A stretch of 10,179 nt of DNA, taken from assembly GCA_015064195.1 (NCBI GenBank), contig SVSO01000094.1:1-10179 (forward strand). The letters are read 5' to 3'. The translations under genes were made by a program, and so were the position numbers. The stretch's first letter is position 1. Each line of letters begins with the position of its first letter. Below, piece after piece: positions 1 through 6,356 of this stretch. The stretch comes from Oscillospiraceae bacterium. Its GTDB lineage: Bacteria; Bacillota_A; Clostridia; Oscillospirales; CAG-272. The notes beneath the pieces were generated by a model that was not told where the DNA came from, ran no database searches, and saw only the letters and a program-made list of their open reading frames with translations.

Positions 1-575
<575 letters not shown>

Positions 576-617
576 TGTAATGTACCTCGTTTTGAGTATT
601 TTTTGTTTTATGCATAT

Positions 618-646
618 ATTATACACCATTTCCCGTATAAAATCAA
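618..646 (-). promoter_or_regulatory. argG promoter (sigma-70/SigA type)
   Basis: Reading the minus strand, a -35 hexamer TTGATT (646-641) is followed by a 17-base spacer and a consensus -10 TATAAT (623-618). Transcription would start near 611, giving a leader of about 35 bases before the argG ATG. Spacing is ideal and the -10 is perfect. No leader structure such as a T-box fits in so short an untranslated region. Confidence 0.8.
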
Positions 647-649
647 GAT

Positions 650-662
650 TTATGCTGCATAA
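650..662. repeat. Perfect 13-base palindrome next to the argG -35
   Basis: TTATGC-T-GCATAA is a perfect inverted repeat with a one-base centre, three bases upstream of the argG -35. The same hexamer recurs singly at 608-613 and 721-726. It may be a second operator, or part of the ArgR region; no regulator can be named. Confidence 0.4.
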
Positions 663-663
663 T

Positions 664-681
664 AGTGTATAATTATTCATA
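664..681 (-). promoter_or_regulatory. ARG-box-like operator upstream of argG
   Basis: On the minus strand the 18-mer TATGAATAATTATACACT differs at one conserved position from the ArgR/AhrC ARG-box pattern TGAAT-N4-ATTCA. It lies 18 bp upstream of the argG -35. Weaker half-sites with a TGAAT core lie at 708-721 (plus strand) and 727-744 (minus strand). Box centres are 42 and 21 bp apart, so they lie on the same DNA face, as expected for a hexameric ArgR touching several boxes. The ArgR gene is not in the window, so the assignment rests on motif match and target gene. Confidence 0.6.
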
Positions 682-750
682 GCTGGATTCTGTATCTTGC
701 ACAAAAATGAATATTTTTCCGCATAACCGGCAAAATTATTCATTCCGCAG

Positions 751-779
751 AAGACAAAAAATTTCCATAATAATATTAT
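751..779 (+). promoter_or_regulatory. Possible promoter for the deacetylase pair
   Basis: AAGACA (751-756) and TATTAT (774-779) are separated by 17 bases. The -35 matches TTGACA at only four positions, so this is a weak candidate. A start near 786 would put an imperfect inverted repeat (785-794 with 822-832) at the very 5' end of an ~85-base leader. No better plus-strand promoter is visible in the gap. Confidence 0.3.
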
Positions 780-869
780 ACCCTATTTTACCGGAAAAAT
801 CAAGGGGTGAGCGCAAAATTCCCGGATAAAATATTACGGCGGAAATCACCGCGGAAAGGAGCAATTGAT

Positions 870-1622
870 ATGAAAAAAATCGCAAAAATTCTGTCCCCGA
901 TCCTCGCCGCGATCCTGCTCACGGTGGGCGTGTCGGCATCGGAGCTTCACTGGTATCTGAAGTACGACGGAAACAATCCCCCACCGCTGCCGTCGGAATT
1001 CGCGTTCATCGAATCCACCGGCGGCATATTCCGGGACCGGTCGGAAGAAAAGGTGATCTATCTGACCTTTGACGCAGGCTACGAAAACGGCAACGTGGCG
1101 AAGATCCTCGACATCCTGAAAAAGCACGGTGCGCACGGAACTTTTTTCGTGCTGGAAAACCTCATCCGCCGGGACACAGCGCTGGTTTCCCGGATGTTCG
1201 ATGAGGGGCACACGGTGGCAAATCACACCATGAGCCATAAAAATATGGCAGATCAGCCCCGTGAGGTGTTCGAGGCGGAGCTTACGGGACTTGCCGATCT
1301 CTGCCGGGAGCTGACCGGCCACGAGATGGCGAAGCTTTACCGTCCGCCGGAGGGCACGTTTTCGGAGAGCGACCTTGCCATTCTCGCGGACATGGGCTAC
1401 CGGACGGTGTTCTGGAGCTGCGCCTACGCGGATTGGGACAACAACAAGCAGCCCTCTCCCGAAGCCGCGCTGGAAAAGCTTCGCTCCCGTCTCCATCCCG
1501 GCGAAATTCTCCTGCTCCATCCCACCTCCGCCACCAATGCGGCCATTCTCGATGAATTTCTGACGGAGCTTGCGGCGGACGGCTGGCGGTTCGGCGAACT
1601 CACCGAATTATGCGGAAGCTGA
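870..1622 (+). CDS. Exported polysaccharide deacetylase, PdaA-like (CE4/NodB fold)
   Basis: Predicted to remove N-acetyl groups from cell-wall glycan; the closest family type is PdaA, which makes muramic delta-lactam in spore cortex. Translation starts at ATG 870, not at the upstream in-frame GTG 807, because AAAGGAG (855-861) sits eight bases before it and the product then begins with a signal peptide (MKK, hydrophobic residues 7-21, likely cut after VSA at 23). The mature part is one NodB domain: motif 1 TFDAGYENG (66-74), motif 2 NHTMSH (118-123, metal histidines), motif 3 RPPEG (158-162), motif 4 ending DWD (188-190), motif 5 LLLH (214-217). Length 250 residues fits. Oddity: the second Asp of the usual TFDDG, normally a metal ligand, is Ala69; PdaA proteins typically have Asn there. 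Overlaps the next gene by 13 bp. The deacetylase family is certain; the spore-cortex role is inferred. Confidence 0.9.
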   Translation: MKKIAKILSPILAAILLTVGVSASELHWYLKYDGNNPPPLPSEFAFIESTGGIFRDRSEEKVIYLTFDAGYENGNVAKILDILKKHGAHGTFFVLENLIRRDTALVSRMFDEGHTVANHTMSHKNMADQPREVFEAELTGLADLCRELTGHEMAKLYRPPEGTFSESDLAILADMGYRTVFWSCAYADWDNNKQPSPEAALEKLRSRLHPGEILLLHPTSATNAAILDEFLTELAADGWRFGELTELCGS

Positions 1623-2281
1623 CGGCGATCCTGCTGGCGGCCGTGATGAGCCTTCCGCTGGCGGCGGCGGAGGATGCGGCGGACGTGTGGTATTCAGGCG
1701 CGGGCAGTGACAAGCGCATCGCCCTCACCTTCGACGACGGGCCGCATTACAAATACACGGCGGAGATTCTGGATATTCTGGATGAATATGACATCAAAGC
1801 CACATTTTTCATCGTGGGTCAGCTGGCGGAGCGGTATCCGGAGCTGATCCTGCGCGAGCTTTCGGAGGGGCATGAGCTTGCCAGCCACACCTGGTCGCAT
1901 CCTCACATCCGGGACGTTTCGGAGGCCGGGCTGGAACGGGAGCTGGCGGACACGGAGGATTTTCTTTTGAATCTGGCGGATTACCGGCCCACGCTGTTCC
2001 GTCCGCCGGAAGGAGCGTGCGGCGATACGGTGCGCCGGGTCGCGGGGGCCATGGATTACGACGTGGTGCTGTGGACGGTTGACACCCGGGACTGGGCGCA
2101 CACTCCGACATCGGAAATTGTCAGCGGCGTCCTGACAAATGTGAAGCCCGGCGCCATCATTCTCTGCCACGATTTCGTGGGCGGCGAATCCCCGACACCC
2201 GCCGCACTCCGGCAGTTCATCCCCAAGCTGCTGGCGGACGGCTACGAATTCGTGACGGTGAGCGAGCTGATCGAGGGATAA
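1610..2281 (+). CDS. Exported polysaccharide deacetylase with canonical NodB motifs
   Basis: A second carbohydrate esterase family 4 deacetylase of 223 residues, probably acting on peptidoglycan or another surface glycan outside the membrane. Signal peptide: MRK, hydrophobic residues 6-19, likely cleavage after AAA (18-20). Catalytic blocks are complete: TFDDGPH (40-46, catalytic Asp42 and metal Asp43), SHTWSH (92-97, metal His93 and His97), RPPEG (131-135), WTVDTRDW (155-162) and LCHD (185-188). Its ATG lies 13 bp inside the end of the preceding deacetylase gene, in another frame, and has no strong Shine-Dalgarno of its own, so translation is probably coupled to the upstream gene. The two proteins share the fold but diverge clearly outside the motifs, so this is an old pair rather than a recent duplication. 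Glycan specificity cannot be told from sequence. Confidence 0.92.
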   Translation: MRKLTAILLAAVMSLPLAAAEDAADVWYSGAGSDKRIALTFDDGPHYKYTAEILDILDEYDIKATFFIVGQLAERYPELILRELSEGHELASHTWSHPHIRDVSEAGLERELADTEDFLLNLADYRPTLFRPPEGACGDTVRRVAGAMDYDVVLWTVDTRDWAHTPTSEIVSGVLTNVKPGAIILCHDFVGGESPTPAALRQFIPKLLADGYEFVTVSELIEG

Positions 2282-2286
2282 AAGCG

Positions 2287-2320
2287 AAAAAGGAACGAAT
2301 CTGCCGATTCGTTCCTTTTT
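2287..2320. terminator. Bidirectional intrinsic terminator between convergent genes
   Basis: A perfect 15-bp stem (2287-2301 with 2306-2320) and a four-base TGCC loop. The stem begins with five A and ends with five T, so it provides a U-tract in both directions. It lies six bases past the plus-strand deacetylase stop and 22 bases past the end of the minus-strand GH4 gene. Confidence 0.93.
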
Positions 2321-2341
2321 GTCAGCGCGGCGCAGGTTTTT

Positions 2342-3745
2342 TTATAAATTCGCCAGCCGTGCGCTGATGGCCAGCGCGGGATCGGCGGGAACGGCGGCGC
2401 GTTTGCAGTCGGCGGGAACGTGGATGACCGGCGTGGGACGGGGCAGCTTTCCGGCGAATTCCGGCAGCCATTCCGCCTCGGCGATCATCATTTCCGTCAC
2501 AAGCTGGCGGATCTCGGCCAGCGTCAGCACCGCGCCGGTCAGCGGATCAAGAGCGGCGGCCTGTACCACAAGCTCGGGATCGCGCTCCTTTTCGGCGAGG
2601 AATGTCAGCTCCTGCACGTTGATGTTGGTGCGGTTGAGAGCGGCGCATTGCGGCGGAAGCGCACCCACATAGGTGGGATGAAGCCCCGCGCCGTCGGCAA
2701 ATACGGGCATTTCCGCGATGCAGTCGGCGGGCAGATTGGTGATCAGCCCGTTGTTGCGCAGATTGCCGTTGAAGCGGAAGGGACGATCGAGACTGAGCGC
2801 CTCGATGATGTAGGAGCCGTACTCCACGGAGCGCGGCGGAAGGGTGTCCGGCTCATGCTCCAGCATATCCCGGCCGCGATATTTTTCCGCCACCTTTTTG
2901 CCCCATTTGAGGGACGCGCCGGTCTCGCCGCCGAAATCCGGCTCATCGCAGTAAAGCCCCAGCGCTCGCTCATTTTTGCGGAAATAGGGCAGATATTCGG
3001 ACAGATGGCCGGTGGATTCGGTCATGAAATAGCCGAATTGACGGAACACCTCGCCGCGCACCTTCTCGGATGCATAATATTCGGGATGCTCAAACTTTTC
3101 CCGAAGCGCGGGATAAAGATCCTCCCCGTGACGCGACAGCTTCGTGAACCAGCCCATGTGATTGATGCCGGCACAAGTGTAATCAATCTCCGAAAGCGGC
3201 ACATCCAGATAGCCCGCGATCAGACGAATGGTGGTCTGCACACCGTGACAAAGGCCGACAAACTTCACACCCTCGTCATCCAGCGCACGGCAGACCGTGG
3301 CCATGGGATTGACATAATTGAGCAGCAGCGCATCGGGACAAAGCTCGCGCATATCCCGCGCCAGCTCCCGCATGGCCGGAATCGTGCGAAGCGAGCGGAA
3401 AATCGCACCAATGGAATTGGTGTCGCCAATGCATTGATCCACACCATACCGAAGGGGCAGTTCAATATCGATCTCATGCGCCCGATTTCCGCCAATAGAC
3501 AGCGTGGCAATAACAAAATCCGCCCCAGCAAGCGCATCCCGCCGATCCGTAGTCACATAAGCATCCGCATCCAAATGATTCTTCTCCTTCACCCGATCAA
3601 AAAAGCGTTTAACATCAGCAGTATGCCGGGTAGACGGCGCCATCAGAGCGAACTCCAAGTGCCCGATCCCGGGAATCTGAACAATATCGAGAAGCAGAGT
3701 CTTACAAAAAACGATACTCCCCGCCCCAATCATAGCAATCTTCAA
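2342..3745 (-). CDS. GH4 family glycosidase (alpha-galactosidase/alpha-uronidase type)
   Basis: A 467-residue glycoside hydrolase family 4 enzyme, cytoplasmic, using NAD+ and Mn2+ to oxidise the sugar at C3, eliminate the aglycone and re-reduce. Visible blocks: Rossmann loop GAGS (7-10), GDTNSIG (107-113), NYVNPMA (143-149), GLCHGVQ (164-170), CAGINHMGW (191-199). Cys166 and His196 are the expected metal ligands. As I recall the family signatures, CHSV marks alpha-galactosidases, CHEV alpha-glucosidases and CHGx alpha-glucuronidases; here it is CHGV, favouring a uronide or LplD-like substrate. The absence of CDMP/CN(V/I)P argues against a phospho-glycosidase, so no PTS link is expected. The start is TTG (3745-3743), five bases after GGGGGTG; the next Met (residue 5) would cut into the first Rossmann strand. 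A strong promoter lies just upstream. The family is certain; the substrate is not. Confidence 0.9.
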   Translation of the reverse strand: MKIAMIGAGSIVFCKTLLLDIVQIPGIGHLEFALMAPSTRHTADVKRFFDRVKEKNHLDADAYVTTDRRDALAGADFVIATLSIGGNRAHEIDIELPLRYGVDQCIGDTNSIGAIFRSLRTIPAMRELARDMRELCPDALLLNYVNPMATVCRALDDEGVKFVGLCHGVQTTIRLIAGYLDVPLSEIDYTCAGINHMGWFTKLSRHGEDLYPALREKFEHPEYYASEKVRGEVFRQFGYFMTESTGHLSEYLPYFRKNERALGLYCDEPDFGGETGASLKWGKKVAEKYRGRDMLEHEPDTLPPRSVEYGSYIIEALSLDRPFRFNGNLRNNGLITNLPADCIAEMPVFADGAGLHPTYVGALPPQCAALNRTNINVQELTFLAEKERDPELVVQAAALDPLTGAVLTLAEIRQLVTEMMIAEAEWLPEFAGKLPRPTPVIHVPADCKRAAVPADPALAISARLANL

Positions 3746-3774
3746 AAAAACACCCCCAACAAAAACTTTTCTCC

Positions 3775-3803
3775 ATTATACCACCAATCCAACCAAAAGT
3801 CAA
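3775..3803 (-). promoter_or_regulatory. Strong promoter of the GH4 gene
   Basis: Minus strand: -35 TTGACT (3803-3798), 17-base spacer, -10 TATAAT (3780-3775). The predicted start near 3768 leaves only about 22 bases before the TTG start codon. The gene therefore need not depend on transcription from the dehydrogenase gene behind it. I see no match to the inverted repeats found at 6357-6419. Confidence 0.85.
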
Positions 3804-3899
3804 GCCCAAAAAAATGCCCGCTAACGCAAACCCGCCCCGTCAGCCGCCTCAGAACCGCAGCCGCAACAAACGCATCTTGCAAACGCCGCGGCGACGCAC

Positions 3900-3924
3900 C
3901 GGCGCGCCTTTTCGCGGCGCGCCG
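3900..3924. repeat. GGCGCGCC hairpin
   Basis: Two copies of the self-complementary octamer GGCGCGCC (3901-3908 and 3916-3923), each flanked by the matching outer base, make a perfect 9-bp all-GC stem with a 7-base loop TTTTCGC. Each octamer is also a palindrome alone. No T-run follows on either strand, so it is not a standard terminator. Confidence 0.7.
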
Positions 3925-3949
3925 AGGGCAAAGGGGATGAGAGGGGATA

Positions 3950-4001
3950 TAAAGGGGGGAGAAGGACCATCGCGCCAGCGCTGGTCCTTCTCCCCCCTTT
4001 A
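3950..4001. terminator. Very long hairpin, likely terminator of the dehydrogenase gene or a mobile hairpin repeat
   Basis: Arms 3950-3969 and 3982-4001 are a perfect 20-bp inverted repeat (TAAAGGGGGG at the outer end, GACCA at the inner end). The 12-base loop can itself pair GCGC with GCGC. It lies 49 bases beyond the dehydrogenase stop codon. The outer end gives CCCCCCTTTAT in the minus direction, a short and imperfect U-tract, so termination is plausible. The perfect arms with no sequence drift also fit a hairpin-type interspersed element. Confidence 0.65.
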
Positions 4002-4050
4002 GCTTTTACCGATGAAATTTCGCAAAATTCCATCCCGCGCACAAAAGGAG

Positions 4051-5109
4051 TTAAAACTCGTCAATATTCACCGGCATCCCCGTCCGCATGGACTCATTGC
4101 AGGCAAGAGTGAAGGCGACAGTCTTCATCGCATCCGCATACGGCGAGCGAATAGCCGAGCCGTCACCAGAGATGACAGCATCAATAAACGTCCGGTCACA
4201 AATCGTGCCAAAATCAACCGAATTCGCAACCTTCACGCCAACCTCATTTTCATTGCGCCGCTGCGTGCCGTCACCGGCAATCGTGCCAGCCACCTCTGCG
4301 GCAACGTCCGCCGCCTCAATGCCAAAGAAGCGCACATTGGAGCACAGAACATAGTCCATTCTCGACGAGATCGAGCCAAACGTCATCTTGGAATCCCACG
4401 ATGCGCCGTTTTCGGAATAGCATCCGGTCATCATGGTCGCCGTGATGCCGCTCTCGAAGGTGATGAGGGTTGTCGAAATACCATCCGTGCAGTATCCGGG
4501 GCATTTTTCCTGCGTGACGATGCCGCGGGTTGCGACAGAATACACAGTTTTCGGCTCACCGAGGAGGTAGCGGAGGATATCCATCTGATGGATGGTCTGC
4601 TCTACCAGCTGGCCGCCGCTCTGGGATTTGATCTTCCACCACGGCACGCCGGGAATGCCGCCGACTCTCGAGCCCTGCACGGTGACGATGGGATGATCCT
4701 TGATATAATCTCTTGCCGCGTCATTGATATTATCGTATCTGCACTGGAAGCCCACCGCCGTAATGAGGCCCTTTTCTTTGATCTTTTCATTGATGGCGCG
4801 TGCCAGCTCCATATCCAGCGCCAGCGGTTTTTCCACGAAGAACGGGATGCCGCGCTTGACCGTTTCAAACTCGATATCGCCATGCGCATACGGCGGGATG
4901 CAGATGAACACCATATCCGGCTTCACCTCATCGTACATCTTCCGGTAATCGGAGTATGCCTTGCCCGATCCCGCTCTCTCAACGAATTTCTCCGCTCTCT
5001 CAATAATAAGATCGCAAAATCCCGCAAGCTCAATATCCTTAAAATTTACAAAATGTCCAAGATGGTAGCTGCCAATTCCTCCGCAGCCAATCATTGCAAG
5101 TTTTTTCAT
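4051..5109 (-). CDS. Gfo/Idh/MocA family NAD(P)-dependent sugar oxidoreductase
   Basis: A cytoplasmic dehydrogenase of 352 residues that oxidises a hydroxyl of a sugar, inositol or related polyol with bound NAD(P). The N-terminal Rossmann domain shows GCGGIG (8-13) and the family EKP motif (93-95, Lys94 being the usual catalytic lysine). The C-terminal substrate domain carries GGQLVEQTIHQMDILRYLLG (165-184) with His174 and Asp177 in the usual proton-relay positions. Length is typical. ATG 5109-5107 follows AAAGGA (5125-5120) with a rather long gap of 10 bases. Upstream is 368 bp of repeats in which I see no convincing promoter, so it may be read through from the isomerase gene. Family members have many substrates (inositol, glucose, glucose-fructose, 3-keto-glycosides), so no gene symbol is given. 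The neighbours, a GH4 glycosidase and a TIM-barrel isomerase, point to carbohydrate catabolism. Confidence 0.92.
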   Translation of the reverse strand: MKKLAMIGCGGIGSYHLGHFVNFKDIELAGFCDLIIERAEKFVERAGSGKAYSDYRKMYDEVKPDMVFICIPPYAHGDIEFETVKRGIPFFVEKPLALDMELARAINEKIKEKGLITAVGFQCRYDNINDAARDYIKDHPIVTVQGSRVGGIPGVPWWKIKSQSGGQLVEQTIHQMDILRYLLGEPKTVYSVATRGIVTQEKCPGYCTDGISTTLITFESGITATMMTGCYSENGASWDSKMTFGSISSRMDYVLCSNVRFFGIEAADVAAEVAGTIAGDGTQRRNENEVGVKVANSVDFGTICDRTFIDAVISGDGSAIRSPYADAMKTVAFTLACNESMRTGMPVNIDEF

Positions 5110-5161
5110 GGGTGGTTGGTCCTTTCTGATTCAGATTTGTTTGTTTAGGGGAATTACGGTC

Positions 5162-5179
5162 GCTTTTTCGAGAAAAAGC
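5162..5179. repeat. Perfect hairpin GCTTTTTC-GA-GAAAAAGC
   Basis: Eight-base arms and a two-base centre. Followed within ten bases by another AAAAAGC copy (5185-5191). It would fold at the 5' end of the dehydrogenase leader. A T-run sits inside the stem, not after it, so a terminator role is weak. Confidence 0.6.
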
Positions 5180-5242
5180 TCCGCAAAAAGCTTTATACAA
5201 CGCTATCGCTAACACACAGTCAGTCTCTGCGCTGAATTACTA

Positions 5243-5281
5243 CAGAGGCAGCCGGGTCCCCTACCCCGGCAACTGTCTCTG
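5243..5281. repeat. Imperfect GC-rich hairpin
   Basis: CAGAGGCAG pairs with CTGTCTCTG and the inner GCCGGG (5251-5256) with CCCGGC (5265-5270), with one mismatch and a two-base bulge between the segments. The right foot runs into repeat A copy 1, so hairpin and repeat share bases. Confidence 0.55.
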
Positions 5282-5312
5282 CAAACTTGTTTGCAGAGTT
5301 TGTGCGAACATT
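5278..5312 (+). repeat. Direct repeat A, copy 1 (35 bp)
   Basis: Identical over 35 bp to 5438-5472. It begins with a near-perfect palindrome, CTGCAAAC-TT-GTTTGCAG, extended by one more pair, and ends GTGCGAACATT. Identity stops abruptly on both sides. Confidence 0.9.
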
Positions 5313-5320
5313 TTCGCTGA

Positions 5321-5351
5321 CCCGTAGGGACCGGCGTCCTCGACAGTCCGC
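5321..5351 (+). repeat. Direct repeat B, copy 1 (31 bp)
   Basis: Matches 5398-5428 at 30 of 31 positions (A at 5345 where copy 2 has G at 5422). It begins CCCGTAGGGACCGG. GGACCG (5328-5333) faces CAGTCC (5344-5349), so this copy has one broken pair in its stem. Confidence 0.88.
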
Positions 5352-5397
5352 TCTAACGCCTCGCACCGCTTACCGACTACACCGCATTACGAACGCC

Positions 5398-5428
5398 CCC
5401 GTAGGGACCGGCGTCCTCGACGGTCCGC
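5398..5428 (+). repeat. Direct repeat B, copy 2 (31 bp), intact hairpin
   Basis: GGACCG (5405-5410) pairs perfectly with CGGTCC (5421-5426) around a ten-base loop. The GTAGGG...GTCCGC frame resembles short hairpin repeats I recall from intergenic regions of gut Clostridia; that resemblance is from memory and needs a search. Confidence 0.88.
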
Positions 5429-5437
5429 CCGAACACA

Positions 5438-5472
5438 TCTGCAAACTTGTTTGCAGAGTTTGTGCGAACATT
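5438..5472 (+). repeat. Direct repeat A, copy 2 (35 bp)
   Basis: Exact copy of 5278-5312, offset 160 bp, same orientation. It ends five bases before the isomerase stop codon, so in the isomerase transcript its palindrome would be the first structure after the coding region and could protect or process the 3' end. Confidence 0.9.
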
Positions 5473-5477
5473 GGCGG

Positions 5478-6293
5478 CTATTTTACAATAACGTCGATCT
5501 CTTTTTTGACCATGGCGTAATAATCTTCCCATGTCTGATTGGCTTCCGTTTTGCCAACTTCGGCGGTTACTGTGCCGGTGTAGCCGATGGACTGGAGCGT
5601 TTTTTTCACGCTCGTCCAATCTACGCTCGATTCCGCGATGTTGCACCAGATGCCGCCTGAGTGGATGCCGCGGTTTCGCTTGAAGCCTTTGATATGGGTA
5701 TGCTGGATGCGTTCGCCCAGGATCTCGATCCAATCCTCTGTTCGTGAGAACGCGATGGTATTGCCGATATCATAGTATGCGCCCACCAGCGGATGGCCGA
5801 TCTCATCGATGAACCTTGCCATATCGAAGGGGGACGAGAAGAAGCCGTTCCACACGTTTTCCACGCCCACTTTGAGGCCGTATTTGTCGATCTCGGGGGT
5901 CAGTGCTGACAGGTTTTGGAGGCAGGCTTTGTACGCCTCCCTGAGAGGACGCGCATCGGAATTGCCGCCGGGGACAATGAGGATACCGCCGGCGCCAAGA
6001 GCCTTCGCGCACCGCAGCTGAGCGATCAGCACTTCTCTTGCCCGATTCCCATCCTCCGCCATGCATCCGCCCCACAGGGACGTTGAGATGCTGACCACGG
6101 GCAGAGCGTATTTGTCGGACAGTGCCTTGATCTCCGCCAGCGCCTCATCCGTGATGTCCTCGGTCAGCGAATGCGCACCGCTCCGATCCACATTCAGCTC
6201 GATGCCGTCGAATCCCGCATTTTTCACGTCGCGGAACATTTCCTCGAAGGAAGCATCTCCCTTCACCGACCAGGCATTGATACAGTTTTTCAT
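5478..6293 (-). CDS. Sugar isomerase/epimerase-like TIM-barrel protein (AP endonuclease family 2 fold)
   Basis: A 271-residue xylose-isomerase-like TIM barrel, cytoplasmic and probably metal-dependent. Candidate metal ligands are at the usual strand ends: Glu145 (VGVEN), Asp175 (YYDIGN), His198/His200 (QHTHIKG) and Glu245 (TAEVG). Other blocks typical of the fold are GFDGIELN (27-34) and the IVPGGN loop (106-111). Family members include hexulose 3-epimerases, inosose isomerases and dehydratases, and enzymes that act on 3-keto-sugars. Start ATG 6293-6291 has AAAGGAG (6306-6300) six bases upstream; an in-frame extension to 6443 would run back through the promoter and operators and is rejected. 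Divergent from the AraC regulator, whose shared control region is the likely switch. The stop is five bases from repeat A. The fold is near certain; the reaction is open. Confidence 0.9.
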   Translation of the reverse strand: MKNCINAWSVKGDASFEEMFRDVKNAGFDGIELNVDRSGAHSLTEDITDEALAEIKALSDKYALPVVSISTSLWGGCMAEDGNRAREVLIAQLRCAKALGAGGILIVPGGNSDARPLREAYKACLQNLSALTPEIDKYGLKVGVENVWNGFFSSPFDMARFIDEIGHPLVGAYYDIGNTIAFSRTEDWIEILGERIQHTHIKGFKRNRGIHSGGIWCNIAESSVDWTSVKKTLQSIGYTGTVTAEVGKTEANQTWEDYYAMVKKEIDVIVK

Positions 6294-6356
6294 TTGTTTC
6301 TCCTTTCCTTCATGGTAAAATCGCACGTCACCGCGTCCATGCGGCGGCGCAGAAAT

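Larger units (their letters stand above)
3746..4050. other. 305-bp gap between GH4 and dehydrogenase genes: promoter plus two large inverted repeats
   Basis: From right to left it holds the short 3' tail of the dehydrogenase gene, the 52-base hairpin at 3950-4001, a purine-rich GGGG-containing stretch (3924-3949), the GGCGCGCC pair at 3900-3924, about 95 bases with nothing recognisable, and the GH4 promoter. Small open frames here have low-complexity Arg/Ala/Pro products and no ribosome binding site, so I call no gene. Confidence 0.6.
5110..5477. other. 368-bp repeat-filled gap between isomerase and dehydrogenase genes
   Basis: No gene is visible. From the dehydrogenase side it holds a short leader, an 18-base hairpin (5162-5179), an imperfect hairpin (5243-5281), then the A-B-B-A array of direct repeats (5278-5472), whose last base is five bases from the isomerase stop codon (5478-5480). 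Five or more stem-loops lie in under 320 bp. If the two genes are co-transcribed, all of this lies in the intercistronic RNA. Confidence 0.8.

Noticed and set aside
576..617. T-box or other riboswitch leader of argG
   Set aside because: The predicted transcript leader is only about 35 bases, too short for a T-box, and no terminator hairpin precedes the start codon.
807..869. Upstream GTG start of the first deacetylase
   Set aside because: It puts a 21-residue basic extension before a good signal peptide; AAAGGAG supports ATG 870.
2420..3940. 506-residue plus-strand open frame antisense to GH4
   Set aside because: Mirror of a real gene with clear GH4 motifs; its product has no recognisable domain and no ribosome binding site, and the frame is kept open by codon bias of the other strand.
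3821..4042. Small Cys/Ala-rich minus-strand open frame in the gap before GH4
   Set aside because: It spans both hairpins, has low-complexity composition and no Shine-Dalgarno; an open frame in GC-rich repeat DNA is expected by chance.
4012..5148. 378-residue plus-strand open frame antisense to the dehydrogenase gene
   Set aside because: Arg/His-rich product without a domain; the minus strand encodes a complete Gfo/Idh/MocA enzyme with proper start and ribosome binding site.
5278..5472. CRISPR array
   Set aside because: Two unrelated repeat types with two copies each, unequal spacing in an A-B-B-A order, and no cas gene nearby.
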